DNA from: Succinatimonas sp. UBA6849
GTDB lineage: Bacteria > Pseudomonadota > Gammaproteobacteria > Enterobacterales > Succinivibrionaceae
DNA: 13,505 nucleotides
Direction: 5' to 3'
Assembly (NCBI GenBank): GCA_002449335.1
Contig: DKDL01000076.1
Span: 1 to 13,505, forward strand
Of this stretch, positions 1 to 7,619 are shown piece after piece (positions within the stretch are counted from its first letter, which is position 1; each line of letters begins with the position of its first letter). The position numbers were made by a program, and so were the translations under genes. The notes below the pieces were generated by a model. That model was given only the letters and a program-made list of their open reading frames with translations. It had not been told where the DNA came from and made no database searches.

Positions 1-18
1 TTTAACCGTGGAAAGTAG

Positions 19-1440
19 AGGACAACTTTAAATAGAACAAACGTTAATTGGAGAGGTTATACTGATATAACTAATGGTGATCTTGATATTGATTCAGGGA
101 ATGCAGGTACAACTACTCCAAGTAATCCAAATTCAGGTAATGCTGGTAACGCAGGTACTACAAATCCAAGCAATCCTGATTCAGGCAATACTGGTAACGC
201 AGGTACTACCACTCCAAGTAACCCAGATAACGGCAACAAGCCAGGTAATTCAGGCAATACTACCAAGCCAAGCTTACCAGGTCTACCAGGTACAGGTACT
301 ATCTATGAGACCTTCACAAGAGGTGATTACACTAACTTAGGTAATACCTTATATGGTCTGTTACACAATACCATCAATGATGCTAATGCAAAGGGAACAG
401 GTTCAGAGTTCTTATCAGCAGTAGCAGGTGAAACCTTCACCGGTGGTAAAGAAGCAGAGCAGGCTGCACGTTTAGGACAGTTAGGTGGTGTATATCAGTC
501 AGCATTTACTGTAAGCAGTATTACAGATGACATCGTATCATCACGTAATGGTGTAGGCAGTTCAACAGGTTCACTGATTGTTTCTGATAACAACAACGGC
601 TTTGGTATCTGGTTATCACCAATGGTAAAGGTAGCAAGCTCAGATGGCTTTGATTCAGACGGTTTATCATATGGTACCAGAGTAAGATTAACCGACTTTG
701 CAATTGGAGCAGATTACACCTTAAATAACGGTTCACGTGTAGGTGCTTACTTCCATACCGGTAATGGTAAGAGCACAGGTAAAGGCTTAGCATCACATAC
801 AGATGGTGACTTAAAGTACTACGGTGCAGGTTTATATGGTAAGTACAGCTACAATGACTTCTCATTATTAGCAGATGTATCTTATAACAAGATAACCGAT
901 GATGTAGATACAGACTTAGGTTTACAGTCATACTCAAGAGCATCAGCAAGTGTTGATACTTATATGGTAAAGGCAGGTTTAACCGGTCAGTATAACTTCA
1001 ATGTAAACACTGTATCAGTAATTCCACATGCAGGTGTTCGTTACACCACCTTAAAGAGTGATGATTACTCAGTACAGGCAAATGGTCTATACATTGCTAA
1101 TGTAAAGAGTGACCGTACAAAGGTAGTATCATTCCCAGTAGGTGTAACTGTAGAGAAGGCATTTAACGTAGGTCAGTCAGACTGGAAGGTAAAACCAGCT
1201 GTTGACTTAGGTGTAAACTTCAACACCGGTGACACTGATGCGAGCTACAAGACCACCTTCATTGGAGCACAAGAAGCATCATTAAATGCTGAGATTGCAG
1301 ACAGTGTTGTATACACCGCAGGTGCAGGTCTGAAGTTCTCACATCAGAAGAATGCTGATATTGAAGCTGGTGTTGTATATGCAGCATCTGAGAACACCAA
1401 TGATGTAACCTTCCACGTAAACGGTTCATACCAGTTCTAA
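19..1440 (+). CDS. Autotransporter (type V secretion), C-terminal part: repeat linker plus beta-barrel; 5' end missing or frameshifted
   Basis: The open frame runs 473 residues from just after an in-frame TAG at 16-18. It begins with a passenger-like stretch (NVNWRGYTDITNGDLDID), continues as a Gly/Asn/Thr/Pro repeat linker (about 91-297) and ends in a barrel domain of roughly 275-300 residues starting near GFGIWLSP (about 598). The barrel has alternating short beta segments (GADYTL, RVGAYFHTG, AGLYGKYSYNDF, PHAGVRYTT, KPAVDLGVNFNTG) and the terminal residues GSYQF. A final Phe is typical of outer-membrane barrels inserted by Bam. The family exports its own N-terminal passenger through the barrel to the cell surface. 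An ATG exists at 622, but it lies inside the barrel and cannot be the real start. The signal peptide and most of the passenger lie outside the window. What the passenger binds cannot be told. The barrel assignment is firm; the intactness of the gene is not. Confidence 0.85.
   Translation, partial: RTTLNRTNVNWRGYTDITNGDLDIDSGNAGTTTPSNPNSGNAGNAGTTNPSNPDSGNTGNAGTTTPSNPDNGNKPGNSGNTTKPSLPGLPGTGTIYETFTRGDYTNLGNTLYGLLHNTINDANAKGTGSEFLSAVAGETFTGGKEAEQAARLGQLGGVYQSAFTVSSITDDIVSSRNGVGSSTGSLIVSDNNNGFGIWLSPMVKVASSDGFDSDGLSYGTRVRLTDFAIGADYTLNNGSRVGAYFHTGNGKSTGKGLASHTDGDLKYYGAGLYGKYSYNDFSLLADVSYNKITDDVDTDLGLQSYSRASASVDTYMVKAGLTGQYNFNVNTVSVIPHAGVRYTTLKSDDYSVQANGLYIANVKSDRTKVVSFPVGVTVEKAFNVGQSDWKVKPAVDLGVNFNTGDTDASYKTTFIGAQEASLNAEIADSVVYTAGAGLKFSHQKNADIEAGVVYAASENTNDVTFHVNGSYQF
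91..297 (+). repeat. Imperfect in-frame tandem repeat (48-bp unit) encoding a Gly/Asn/Thr/Pro linker
   Basis: Two full 16-residue units lie side by side, at 130-177 (NSGNAGNAGTTNPSNP) and 178-225 (DSGNTGNAGTTTPSNP). A shorter 13-residue unit precedes them (91-129, DSGNAGTTTPSNP) and a degenerate Lys/Pro-rich tail follows (226-297, ending GLPGTG). It sits between passenger and barrel and is probably a flexible spacer at the cell surface. Unit number could vary between strains by slippage or recombination; that is inference. Confidence 0.85.
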
Positions 1441-1460
1441 TGTAAGGTAACAAAATCTAT

Positions 1461-1481
1461 GTAGCCTAAAACTTAGGCTAC
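1461..1481 (+). other. Perfect hairpin just after the autotransporter stop
   Basis: Nine-base arms GTAGCCTAA (1461-1469) and TTAGGCTAC (1473-1481) enclose a 3-base loop. Only a short weak T run (1484-1486) follows, so it may protect the 3' end or aid the stronger terminator just downstream rather than terminate alone. Confidence 0.6.
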
Positions 1482-1486
1482 AATTT

Positions 1487-1530
1487 AAAAGGATCTTCAA
1501 CTGATGATGGGGAAGATCCTTTTCATTTTT
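1487..1530 (+). terminator. Rho-independent terminator, probably bidirectional
   Basis: Twelve-base arms AAAAGGATCTTC (1487-1498) and GAAGATCCTTTT (1512-1523) pair perfectly across a 13-base loop. A T-rich tract follows (1520-1523 and 1526-1530). On the opposite strand the stem is also followed by Ts, so it can serve both the autotransporter and the convergent acetyltransferase gene. Confidence 0.85.
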
Positions 1531-1559
1531 AGAGACTTTGAGCTTTCTTGTTAAGAGCT

Positions 1560-2135
1560 CTAATCTTCAAGATCTGTTTCTTTTTCTAGATCCTTTATTA
1601 CTTTAGCAGGAACTCCTACAGCTAAAGAATTATCAGGAATGTCTTTTGTTACAACAGCTCCAGCTCCAACAACAACGTTGTTACCAATGGAAACTCCTGG
1701 AAGAATCGTGACATTACCGCCAAGCCAAACATCATTGCCGATATTTACAGGTTTAGCAAAAGCTTTATGTTCTCTTCTTCCTTTAGCAGAGAGTGGATGA
1801 CCTACTGTCGTGATAAGAGTATTAGGACCAATCATTACATTATCCCCAATATAGACCTCTCTAATATCGAGAATGGTGAGATTGTAATTACCGGTAAAGT
1901 TATTGCCTATAAAGATCTTTTTGCCATTATCGCAGTTAAAATTCTTTGCTATCCAAACTTTATCTCCTACAGAGCCTAGCATCGACTTTAATTGCAAATA
2001 CTGTTTTCCATAGTCAAGATCATCAATAGCATTATATTTTAGGCACTCTATAATGGCTTTTTCTTTTCTTGCATTAACCTCTTTGTCATCATAACAGTAC
2101 TCAAGACCACCTTCTAATTTTTCAAGTTCTGTCAT
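1560..2135 (-). CDS. Maltose/galactoside O-acetyltransferase-like protein (left-handed beta-helix, LacA/Maa/NodL type)
   Basis: This 191-residue protein belongs to the hexapeptide-repeat acetyltransferases that move an acetyl group from acetyl-CoA to a sugar hydroxyl in the cytoplasm. An N-terminal helical cap (about 1-55) is followed by hexapeptide turns such as VWIAKN, IFIGNN, VYIGDN, VMIGPN, VNIGND, VWLGGN, VSIGNN and VVVGAG. Visible family active-site positions are Asn85 in NYNLTILD, the likely catalytic His113 in VGHP, and Trp137 in VWLGG. The C-terminal VTKDIPDNSLAVGVPAKVI signature is present. Length matches the family (about 180-200). The start chosen is the ATG at 2135; a TTG three bases upstream would sit too close to the GGAGGA at 2141-2146. 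It lies about 62 bases downstream of the alcohol dehydrogenase gene on the same strand and is probably cotranscribed. The sugar acceptor cannot be deduced. Confidence 0.9.
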   Translation of the reverse strand: MTELEKLEGGLEYCYDDKEVNARKEKAIIECLKYNAIDDLDYGKQYLQLKSMLGSVGDKVWIAKNFNCDNGKKIFIGNNFTGNYNLTILDIREVYIGDNVMIGPNTLITTVGHPLSAKGRREHKAFAKPVNIGNDVWLGGNVTILPGVSIGNNVVVGAGAVVTKDIPDNSLAVGVPAKVIKDLEKETDLED

Positions 2136-2139
2136 CAAG

Positions 2140-2146
2140 TTCCTCC
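2140..2146 (-). promoter_or_regulatory. Ribosome binding site that decides the acetyltransferase start
   Basis: On the minus strand GGAGGAA lies about five to six bases before ATG (2135) but only about two before the alternative TTG (2138), favouring the ATG. Confidence 0.75.
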
Positions 2147-2197
2147 ATTATCAAATGTTGATGTAGCAACAAATCAATGTCTAAAAGTATCTCACCA

Positions 2198-3361
2198 TTA
2201 CTTAAAAGCGTTTTGGTAAATTGTCAGATAATCTTCATCTGATAAAGAAAGAGGATCTGCTGTAATATCACCACCTAAAACTTCATGTACCTTAGCAGGG
2301 TATTTCTTAATTTCTTCAGAGGTAATACCTTCATCACTCATTTTCAGAGCAGAACAACCTACATCTTGAATAAGCTTGTCTAAAGCTTTAATGAAGTCCT
2401 CTCCAGATTTTGCATTTTCAACTCCCATAGCTTTAGCCATTTTAATCATAGGCTCTTCAGCAGCTTTTCTTTTTGCAAAGAAATCATAATAAGCATGAGC
2501 AATTTCAATTAAACCTGCTCCATGAACCAATTTGTCATGAAAACTACCCATTACATGTTCCATGGTATGAGCAGAAGTGCAAAGCATGTAGAATCCAGCA
2601 AAGGTATTAGCATAAGCCATCATTTCACGAGCTTCTTTATCGTCGCCGTTATTTACAGCTCTTGGTAAGTACTTAGCAACAAGTTCAACGGTCTTTAGGG
2701 CAAACATCTCAGCCATAGGGTGCAGATTCTTATTTACCATAGTTTCTGAAGCATGAAAAAAAGCATCCATGCCTTGATAAGCTGTATATTTTTGTGGAAC
2801 ACTCATCATCAGATCGCTATCTACAACAGAGATTGTTGGAAACATTGATAAAAAGAAGATGCCTGATTTTTCCTGAGTCTTATCATTGGTAATTACAGAT
2901 GCAATATCAACTTCACTTGCAGTTCCTGCTGAGGTGGTTATACAAACAATAGGCAGAGCATTATGTTGAGGTATTTTTCTTCCACCTGTTGCTGATAAAG
3001 AATAGTCCCAAATATCTCCATCATTTGTAGCCATAAGTGCAATACATTTTGAGCAGTCCATTACAGAACCACCACCTAGGGCAATTACAAAATCGCAGTT
3101 ATTGTCTTTAACAGCTTTAGCACCATCCATAACATTGATGTCAGTAGGATTTGGTCTAATTTCATCGAACAGAGCATATTCAACATGTGCTTTTTCTAAT
3201 TCTTGTTCTAATCTATCTAAATAGCCAAACTTTTTAACACTAGTTCCATTGGTAGTGACAATTAGTGCTTTTTTACCAGGTAATTTTTCAAGATGTAACT
3301 CATTTAATTTACCAGGGCCAAATAGTACTTTTGTAGGCATGTAAAAATTAAAATTGAACAT
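2198..3361 (-). CDS. Iron-containing (group III) alcohol dehydrogenase
   Basis: This 387-residue protein has the two-domain layout of the Fe-ADH family (usual length about 380-400), cytoplasmic NAD(P)-dependent enzymes that interconvert alcohols and aldehydes. The N-terminal Rossmann-like half carries the coenzyme loop GGGS at 96-99 (ALGGGSVMD), followed by TTSAGTASE (142-150). The C-terminal helical half carries the expected metal ligands Asp199 and His203 in GMDAFFH, His269 in HTMEH, and His280 in LVHGAG. All four are present, so the enzyme should be active. The start is supported by AGGAGA a few bases upstream of the ATG. It is the first gene of a minus-strand pair with the O-acetyltransferase and is divergent from an AraC regulator, which may respond to its substrate. 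The substrate is not readable from sequence; propanediol/lactaldehyde, butanol or a sugar-derived aldehyde are all possible for this family. Confidence 0.95.
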   Translation of the reverse strand: MFNFNFYMPTKVLFGPGKLNELHLEKLPGKKALIVTTNGTSVKKFGYLDRLEQELEKAHVEYALFDEIRPNPTDINVMDGAKAVKDNNCDFVIALGGGSVMDCSKCIALMATNDGDIWDYSLSATGGRKIPQHNALPIVCITTSAGTASEVDIASVITNDKTQEKSGIFFLSMFPTISVVDSDLMMSVPQKYTAYQGMDAFFHASETMVNKNLHPMAEMFALKTVELVAKYLPRAVNNGDDKEAREMMAYANTFAGFYMLCTSAHTMEHVMGSFHDKLVHGAGLIEIAHAYYDFFAKRKAAEEPMIKMAKAMGVENAKSGEDFIKALDKLIQDVGCSALKMSDEGITSEEIKKYPAKVHEVLGGDITADPLSLSDEDYLTIYQNAFK

Positions 3362-3547
3362 AGTTGTCTCCTGTAGTTATTGCTACAAACATTTAGTGAA
3401 AGCTTGAAATCGAGCTCTTTGACTTTACATGCAAGTAATATTAGGTCGGTTCATGGTTAATATCACTGTCAAATCTATATAATAACAGTGGTAAATTCTA
3501 AGATTTTATGAAGTGCCAGAACTAATTTGTAAGAGAGGATTGCTGTT
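3362..3547. promoter_or_regulatory. Divergent control region between the dehydrogenase and araC-type genes
   Basis: This 186-base spacer must hold promoters in both directions. For the rightward gene a perfect TATAAT lies at 3478-3483 without a good -35. For the leftward gene a perfect TTGACA (minus strand, 3467-3472) has no good -10 at 16-18 bases. Each promoter thus looks incomplete, as often seen where an activator is needed. The inverted repeat CACTGT/ACAGTG (3464-3469, 3485-3490) overlaps or flanks these elements. The leader ends with an AGAGAGG ribosome site (3532-3538) before the araC-type ATG. Confidence 0.55.
3464..3490. promoter_or_regulatory. Candidate operator: spaced inverted repeat CACTGT-N15-ACAGTG
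   Basis: The two perfect six-base arms have centres 21 bases apart, about two helical turns, and bracket the rightward TATAAT while the left arm overlaps the leftward TTGACA. That position suits a dimeric regulator controlling both genes. Which protein binds is not shown; the adjacent AraC-type regulator is the obvious candidate, though AraC-family sites are more often direct repeats. Confidence 0.4.
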
Positions 3548-4534
3548 ATGGTAAAAACTCCTAGACAAGAACAGATCATCAGGGATGATGAACTTGAAAA
3601 CGCAATAAATACGCTTGCATCTCAATTTGAAGATTTAGATCTGTCTTTTCATAAAATGAATAACAGCAATGATGATATAACTTCGTATTTTCCCGGAGCT
3701 ATAGATGAGGACATCTTAGTTTGTGTCTTTAAAGGAAAAGAAATTCAAGAACCGTTTCATCGGCAGGACTTTTTCTTTATAAACTATGCTTTAAAAAACA
3801 GCTATGACGCATTGTCTGCTAAATTTGACAACATCATTACCGTAAAAGAACGCGAGTGTTATATAGGTCAGCCTTACAGTGGCTATGCTCTAAGAGGTAA
3901 AAGTGAAGATGATATTGTGATTGTGGGAATTCTCATTCGCAAAAAGTTCTTTTTTAGAGAATACCTGCCAGTAATCTATTCAGATGCCAATTTGTTCAAG
4001 TTCTTTTTAAATCCAAGAAAAGATCTTTTCTCAGATGAGTTTGTTCATCTATCAGTAAGTAACAATAAGATTATCAGAGTTCTGTTTGAACTAATGATCT
4101 TAGAGTACGCAGATAAAAAGAATGATACCCAAAAGGTTCTAAAATCAATGCTGCAAACACTCTTATTAGAACTTTCAAGACAATTCAGATCAGAAAACAA
4201 AAAGACAGAAAAAGAACGAATCGCACAAAGAATAATAAATTTCATGGACTGTAATTCGGATATTGTGTCCTTAAAAGATATCGCTCATCATTTTGGGTAT
4301 CATCCAAATTATGTATCGTCATTACTGCACACTGAAATTGGTAAGAGTTTTTCAGAAATAGTTTTAGAGCTAAGAATGGAAAGATCCTTGCTACTTTTGA
4401 AGAATACTCAACTTTCAATTGAAGAAATCTCTTCAATGCTAGGCTACAGCAACCATAGTAACTTTTATAAAGCCTTCAAGAGTTATTTTAAGGCTACACC
4501 TAGAGAGTACTTAGAAAATATGGATAAATCTTAA
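3548..4534 (+). CDS. AraC/XylS-family transcriptional regulator
   Basis: This 328-residue protein has a C-terminal AraC DNA-binding domain (about 225-325) with two helix-turn-helix units. The first covers about 242-262 (SLKDIAHHFGYHPNYVSSLL) and the second about 291-313 (IEEISSMLGYSNHSNFYKAF), followed by the PREYL end motif. The N-terminal 200 residues are probably a cupin-like effector domain: FHRQDFFFINY (70-80) resembles the His-containing strand of that fold. A helical linker (about 171-215) probably dimerises. The ATG is preceded by AGAGAGG at about nine bases. It is divergent from the alcohol dehydrogenase/acetyltransferase pair, so it is most simply their local regulator; the ligand is unknown. 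The DNA-binding assignment is certain, the effector domain is inferred. No clear terminator follows. Confidence 0.93.
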   Translation: MVKTPRQEQIIRDDELENAINTLASQFEDLDLSFHKMNNSNDDITSYFPGAIDEDILVCVFKGKEIQEPFHRQDFFFINYALKNSYDALSAKFDNIITVKERECYIGQPYSGYALRGKSEDDIVIVGILIRKKFFFREYLPVIYSDANLFKFFLNPRKDLFSDEFVHLSVSNNKIIRVLFELMILEYADKKNDTQKVLKSMLQTLLLELSRQFRSENKKTEKERIAQRIINFMDCNSDIVSLKDIAHHFGYHPNYVSSLLHTEIGKSFSEIVLELRMERSLLLLKNTQLSIEEISSMLGYSNHSNFYKAFKSYFKATPREYLENMDKS

Positions 4535-4581
4535 TCTTGATGATAAATACAACCGAGTTTTCTAATTGAAATTGTAATGCA

Positions 4582-4590
4582 TGGTATAAT
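4582..4590 (+). promoter_or_regulatory. Extended -10 promoter (TGGTATAAT)
   Basis: TG-N-TATAAT is a perfect extended -10 match. A TTGAAA at 4566-4571 lies only 13 bases upstream, too close to act as a normal -35, so recognition would rest on the extended -10. Predicted start of transcription is near 4597. Confidence 0.55.
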
Positions 4591-4710
4591 CAGAATGAAC
4601 GTATAAATCGAAATGTTGAATTTTAAAGACAGAATAATCAGCATTACATATTTCTGTATACAAAAAAGCGCTCTGTTATTTCTTTATAGCGTAGCTTGAG
4701 TAGCAAAGTT

Positions 4711-4746
4711 TATAAAAATGCTTAAAAGCATAGGTAAATTTTTATA
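4711..4746 (+). other. Bulged stem-loop in the leader
   Basis: Outer arms TATAAAA (4711-4717) and TTTTATA (4740-4746) pair, as do inner arms ATGCT (4718-4722) and AGCAT (4727-4731) around a 4-base loop. An 8-base bulge lies on the 3' side. The outer pairs are all A-T, so stability is modest; it may be an attenuation or mRNA stability element. Confidence 0.4.
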
Positions 4747-4805
4747 GCTTATTGCAAATAACAGCATCTTAAAAAGTTTCTCTACACAGTGGTTCACGGA
4801 AAAGT

Positions 4806-7481
4806 ATGGTAAGCAAACATCTTAAGCATATTAACAATCTTAAAAACTTAAAAGTTGAAAATGTTAAAGCTCTTCTAAAAGATTCTTTAATTCGTGAAGG
4901 ATCATTCCTTGAGATGAATGAAAATTGCACTCCAGCTAATGGAGAGGCAATTGATAAAGCTTTAGCTGCTCATTCAAGAAAACCTGTTGTAAAGAACGTA
5001 ATCAATTTTAAAGAGAAAAATGATTACCTCTTTTATCATTATGCCGCCTTTACTTTTGGTGGTCATGGTGAGAGTGGAGAAAAGTTAAAAAACTACATCA
5101 GTCAATTAAGTTTTCATAAACTTAAATCTTATTTTCATACAAAGAAGTACAAGACTAATGCAGACTTTTTTAATGATTTAGATGATCTTTCTGATATATC
5201 AGACTTTCTGATATCTTTTACTCATGAAGCTCTTCCTCAATTTGTTAAATTGAGATTTGAAGGTGCTCCATCTATCCGTCAACCAATTTATATTCCTTCT
5301 TGTATTGCCGGATTTTTAGCTGATGGCATAAAGACAAGACCTGATGAGGAAGAAGCAGTTTGTGAGCAGTTCTATGATTTTATAGAAAGTAAATTTGCTG
5401 ACATGGATGATGTCTTTTGCTGTGAGAATTTTGATGAGGATTCAAACGATCATATTTTAAAGTTTGAGACTTACAGACAGTTAACTCCAAAATTCTTCTC
5501 AAAAGTTTATCCAAATTATGCATATAAAAAAGAATCATCAGTCATTTTAGGTATGCCAGGAGACGTTGCCTTTAGAATTGGTAAATCCTATTTAAATGGT
5601 GATTTCTTACCAATGGACAAGCAAAAAGCAAAAGAGTGGTTCTCATACGGTATGGTAGTAGGTGATCCATACTGTGCTTTAGCTTATCTTATGTATTTTG
5701 CAGATCTTTCATTAGATGATGAGCTAAAACGTGATCCTAAATTAGCATCAATTTACAGTATCTTATTAAATACATTCTTGATTGCCTACAATGAAAGTAT
5801 TTTCCCTGTAGGAAATTTTGTAGTTTATGAAAGAATTACAAATTCTGCTCATACCGTTAAAGAAACAGCTTTCTTTAACTTATTATCATTTATCAACAAT
5901 TTAAGATATGAAGTTTTAATTGAGGATCTTCCATTTATTCTGCCATCATCACTTATCTCCAATTTTTCTCAGATGTTGATGGAGTTTGCTGATGAGTATG
6001 CATATTGTCCTCGTACCTTAGCTGCTATTGCAGTTTACCTGTCAGCTCAGGCAAATGTAGAAGACAGTGCAAAGTATTTAAGTGAGCTTTTAAAGACAGC
6101 TAAGATTAAGAAAAGATGTAAAGAGCCATCAGACAAACTCTTTGCTTTATTAGATTTTGGTATGGCACGCGAGGATGAAGCTACATATCAAGCTTATGAG
6201 AATCTGTACTGTCTGTATAAAGGTCCTTTTGAAAAGATAGATAAAGATATCTTAGAGAAAATGTCTGAACTAGGTAACGGAAAGGCTACCTTTACTTTAG
6301 GTAACTTGAGTTTAACCTCAGCTAGTGACAAGAAATCATTAAAGATCTGGAAAAAAGCAGCAGAGCAGGGCAATGGCTTTTCAAAGCTAAACCTTGCAAT
6401 GGGACACTTAATTAAAAAGGAAATCCCAAAGGCAATCTTCTTTGCAACTCAGGCTATAAGACATGGTATTGTCTTTGGTTACTACATCCTTTATAAGGCT
6501 TATCTTGAGGATAATCCAGCTCTTGCCTTTACCTATTTGCGTTATGCTAAAGAATATCTAATTCCAGATGCTGTCTCCGAATATAAGGCTGCTGTAAAGA
6601 GTGGTGTGTATGAGCCTTTACCTTATATGAAGAGACTTGAAGAGTTAGATCAGATGACTGATAACAATGCTCCAGCATGCCTTATCATGTCAGAAATCTA
6701 TAACTCAGCAATCCTGTTACCATACAATATTGAAAGAACTTTCCATTATCAGCAACAAGCAATTTCTAATGGCTGTGTATCATTCTTTTCTTTCTATAAA
6801 GAAATCTATGGACATGCTTTTCCTCCTGATATGGAAAAGAGCTCTGTATTCTCTTCATTTAGAAAGAGCTTAGAAAAGATGCAGTCATTCTTCAGTGGGG
6901 CTGCAACAGATGACAGTGCTGAGCATGATGCTGTTTTAAGTAAACTTGAAGAAATCTATGAGGCATTGGTAAACGGTACAACAGAACTTGAAAACGACGT
7001 TTTATATGAACTGTCAGAATCTAAGTTCTTTAACCACTTTGGTCATAAACTTAAACTACCAAAGACACTGCATAAGCCTGTAGAGTGCTCTGTAGAGGAG
7101 TTAAAAGAAAAGTTACTAGAAGGTACATATAACACTTTAGTTGGTTCTGATTTTTATCAGCATCCGGGTCAGAATGTCATGACCTATTGCTTAGAAGATC
7201 CTTACTCAAAGTTGCCTGATTCACAGGATCTGCTCATAACCAGAGCCTTAATGTCGGTTAGATCGCTCACCCATGCTCCAGAATATAGCAATTACAAAGA
7301 GTTTATGAAATTAGCTAAGAACTCTGGTAATACTACTGCTATGATCTTAGGTGATCTTGATTTTTCATCAGTCTGTGATACTAAAGATGGAGCTTTAGAC
7401 TTGGATAAGTGCGAAAAATCAGCAGATGATAATGCTACTATGACCGATGCTGATGTATTTATTTCAACTGTAGCTCAGTAA
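4806..7481 (+). CDS. Large Sel1/TPR-like repeat protein of unknown function
   Basis: The product is 891 residues with no signal peptide or membrane segment, so it is probably cytoplasmic. It is alpha-helical throughout. Sel1-like units can be seen at about 252-287 (AFRIGKSYLNGDF ... KAKEWFSYGMVVGDP), 490-523 (ATFTLGNLSLTS ... SLKIWKKAAEQGNG) and 524-556. A weaker one is near 622-657 (CLIMSEIYNSAILLPYNIERTF), and further solenoid-like helices lie between. Sel1 repeats form curved solenoids that act as scaffolds for other proteins. The N-terminal 230 residues and C-terminal 190 residues have no recognised domain; a Cys-Cys pair sits at 205-206. The ATG at 4806 has only a weak GGA upstream and follows a long structured leader, which suggests post-transcriptional control. 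The next gene on this strand starts 138 bases on. Only the repeat class is supported; the biological role is unknown. Confidence 0.8.
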   Translation: MVSKHLKHINNLKNLKVENVKALLKDSLIREGSFLEMNENCTPANGEAIDKALAAHSRKPVVKNVINFKEKNDYLFYHYAAFTFGGHGESGEKLKNYISQLSFHKLKSYFHTKKYKTNADFFNDLDDLSDISDFLISFTHEALPQFVKLRFEGAPSIRQPIYIPSCIAGFLADGIKTRPDEEEAVCEQFYDFIESKFADMDDVFCCENFDEDSNDHILKFETYRQLTPKFFSKVYPNYAYKKESSVILGMPGDVAFRIGKSYLNGDFLPMDKQKAKEWFSYGMVVGDPYCALAYLMYFADLSLDDELKRDPKLASIYSILLNTFLIAYNESIFPVGNFVVYERITNSAHTVKETAFFNLLSFINNLRYEVLIEDLPFILPSSLISNFSQMLMEFADEYAYCPRTLAAIAVYLSAQANVEDSAKYLSELLKTAKIKKRCKEPSDKLFALLDFGMAREDEATYQAYENLYCLYKGPFEKIDKDILEKMSELGNGKATFTLGNLSLTSASDKKSLKIWKKAAEQGNGFSKLNLAMGHLIKKEIPKAIFFATQAIRHGIVFGYYILYKAYLEDNPALAFTYLRYAKEYLIPDAVSEYKAAVKSGVYEPLPYMKRLEELDQMTDNNAPACLIMSEIYNSAILLPYNIERTFHYQQQAISNGCVSFFSFYKEIYGHAFPPDMEKSSVFSSFRKSLEKMQSFFSGAATDDSAEHDAVLSKLEEIYEALVNGTTELENDVLYELSESKFFNHFGHKLKLPKTLHKPVECSVEELKEKLLEGTYNTLVGSDFYQHPGQNVMTYCLEDPYSKLPDSQDLLITRALMSVRSLTHAPEYSNYKEFMKLAKNSGNTTAMILGDLDFSSVCDTKDGALDLDKCEKSADDNATMTDADVFISTVAQ

Positions 7482-7558
7482 GAAATCTATAAACAAGATT
7501 AAGTTTACACAAGAATAAACAGACACAAGGCAACGTTTAAAAGATCAGAATGAAAGAC

Positions 7559-7580
7559 GCTACTCATTAAGGTGAGTAGC
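7559..7580 (+). other. Perfect 8-bp hairpin between the Sel1-like gene and the next CDS
   Basis: Arms GCTACTCA (7559-7566) and TGAGTAGC (7573-7580) flank a 6-base loop. No T tract follows (ATTCTGG), so it is not a typical terminator. It lies 39 bases before the preferred ATG at 7620 and spans a possible GTG start at 7572. Confidence 0.6.
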
Positions 7581-7619
7581 ATTCTGGTAAACATTCTTGT
7601 AAAAGTAATAGTAGGTTGT

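Larger units (their letters stand above)
4535..4805 (+). promoter_or_regulatory. Long untranslated leader region before the Sel1-like gene
   Basis: This 271-base stretch has no convincing ORF. An extended -10 promoter (TGGTATAAT, 4582-4590) would give a leader of about 210 bases for the gene at 4806. The leader contains the palindrome AGCGCT near 4669 and a bulged hairpin at 4711-4746. The downstream ribosome site is weak (GGA near 4798-4800). No riboswitch class was recognised. Confidence 0.5.

Noticed and set aside
91..297. Repeats considered as a CRISPR array
   Set aside because: Units are adjacent, imperfect, in frame and encode a low-complexity linker; there are no unique spacers.
521..949. 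Long minus-strand open frame opposite the autotransporter
   Set aside because: It is the shadow of a barrel gene rich in repeated codons; the product is a Leu/His/Tyr-rich string with no domain and no ribosome site was sought in its favour.
4566..4590. TTGAAA and TATAAT as a standard sigma-70 promoter
   Set aside because: The 13-base spacer is too short; only the extended -10 reading is kept.
7572..7619. GTG start adding 16 residues to the pRiA4b-like protein
   Set aside because: It lies inside a perfect hairpin with no ribosome site, and the family's first strand starts right at the ATG at 7620.
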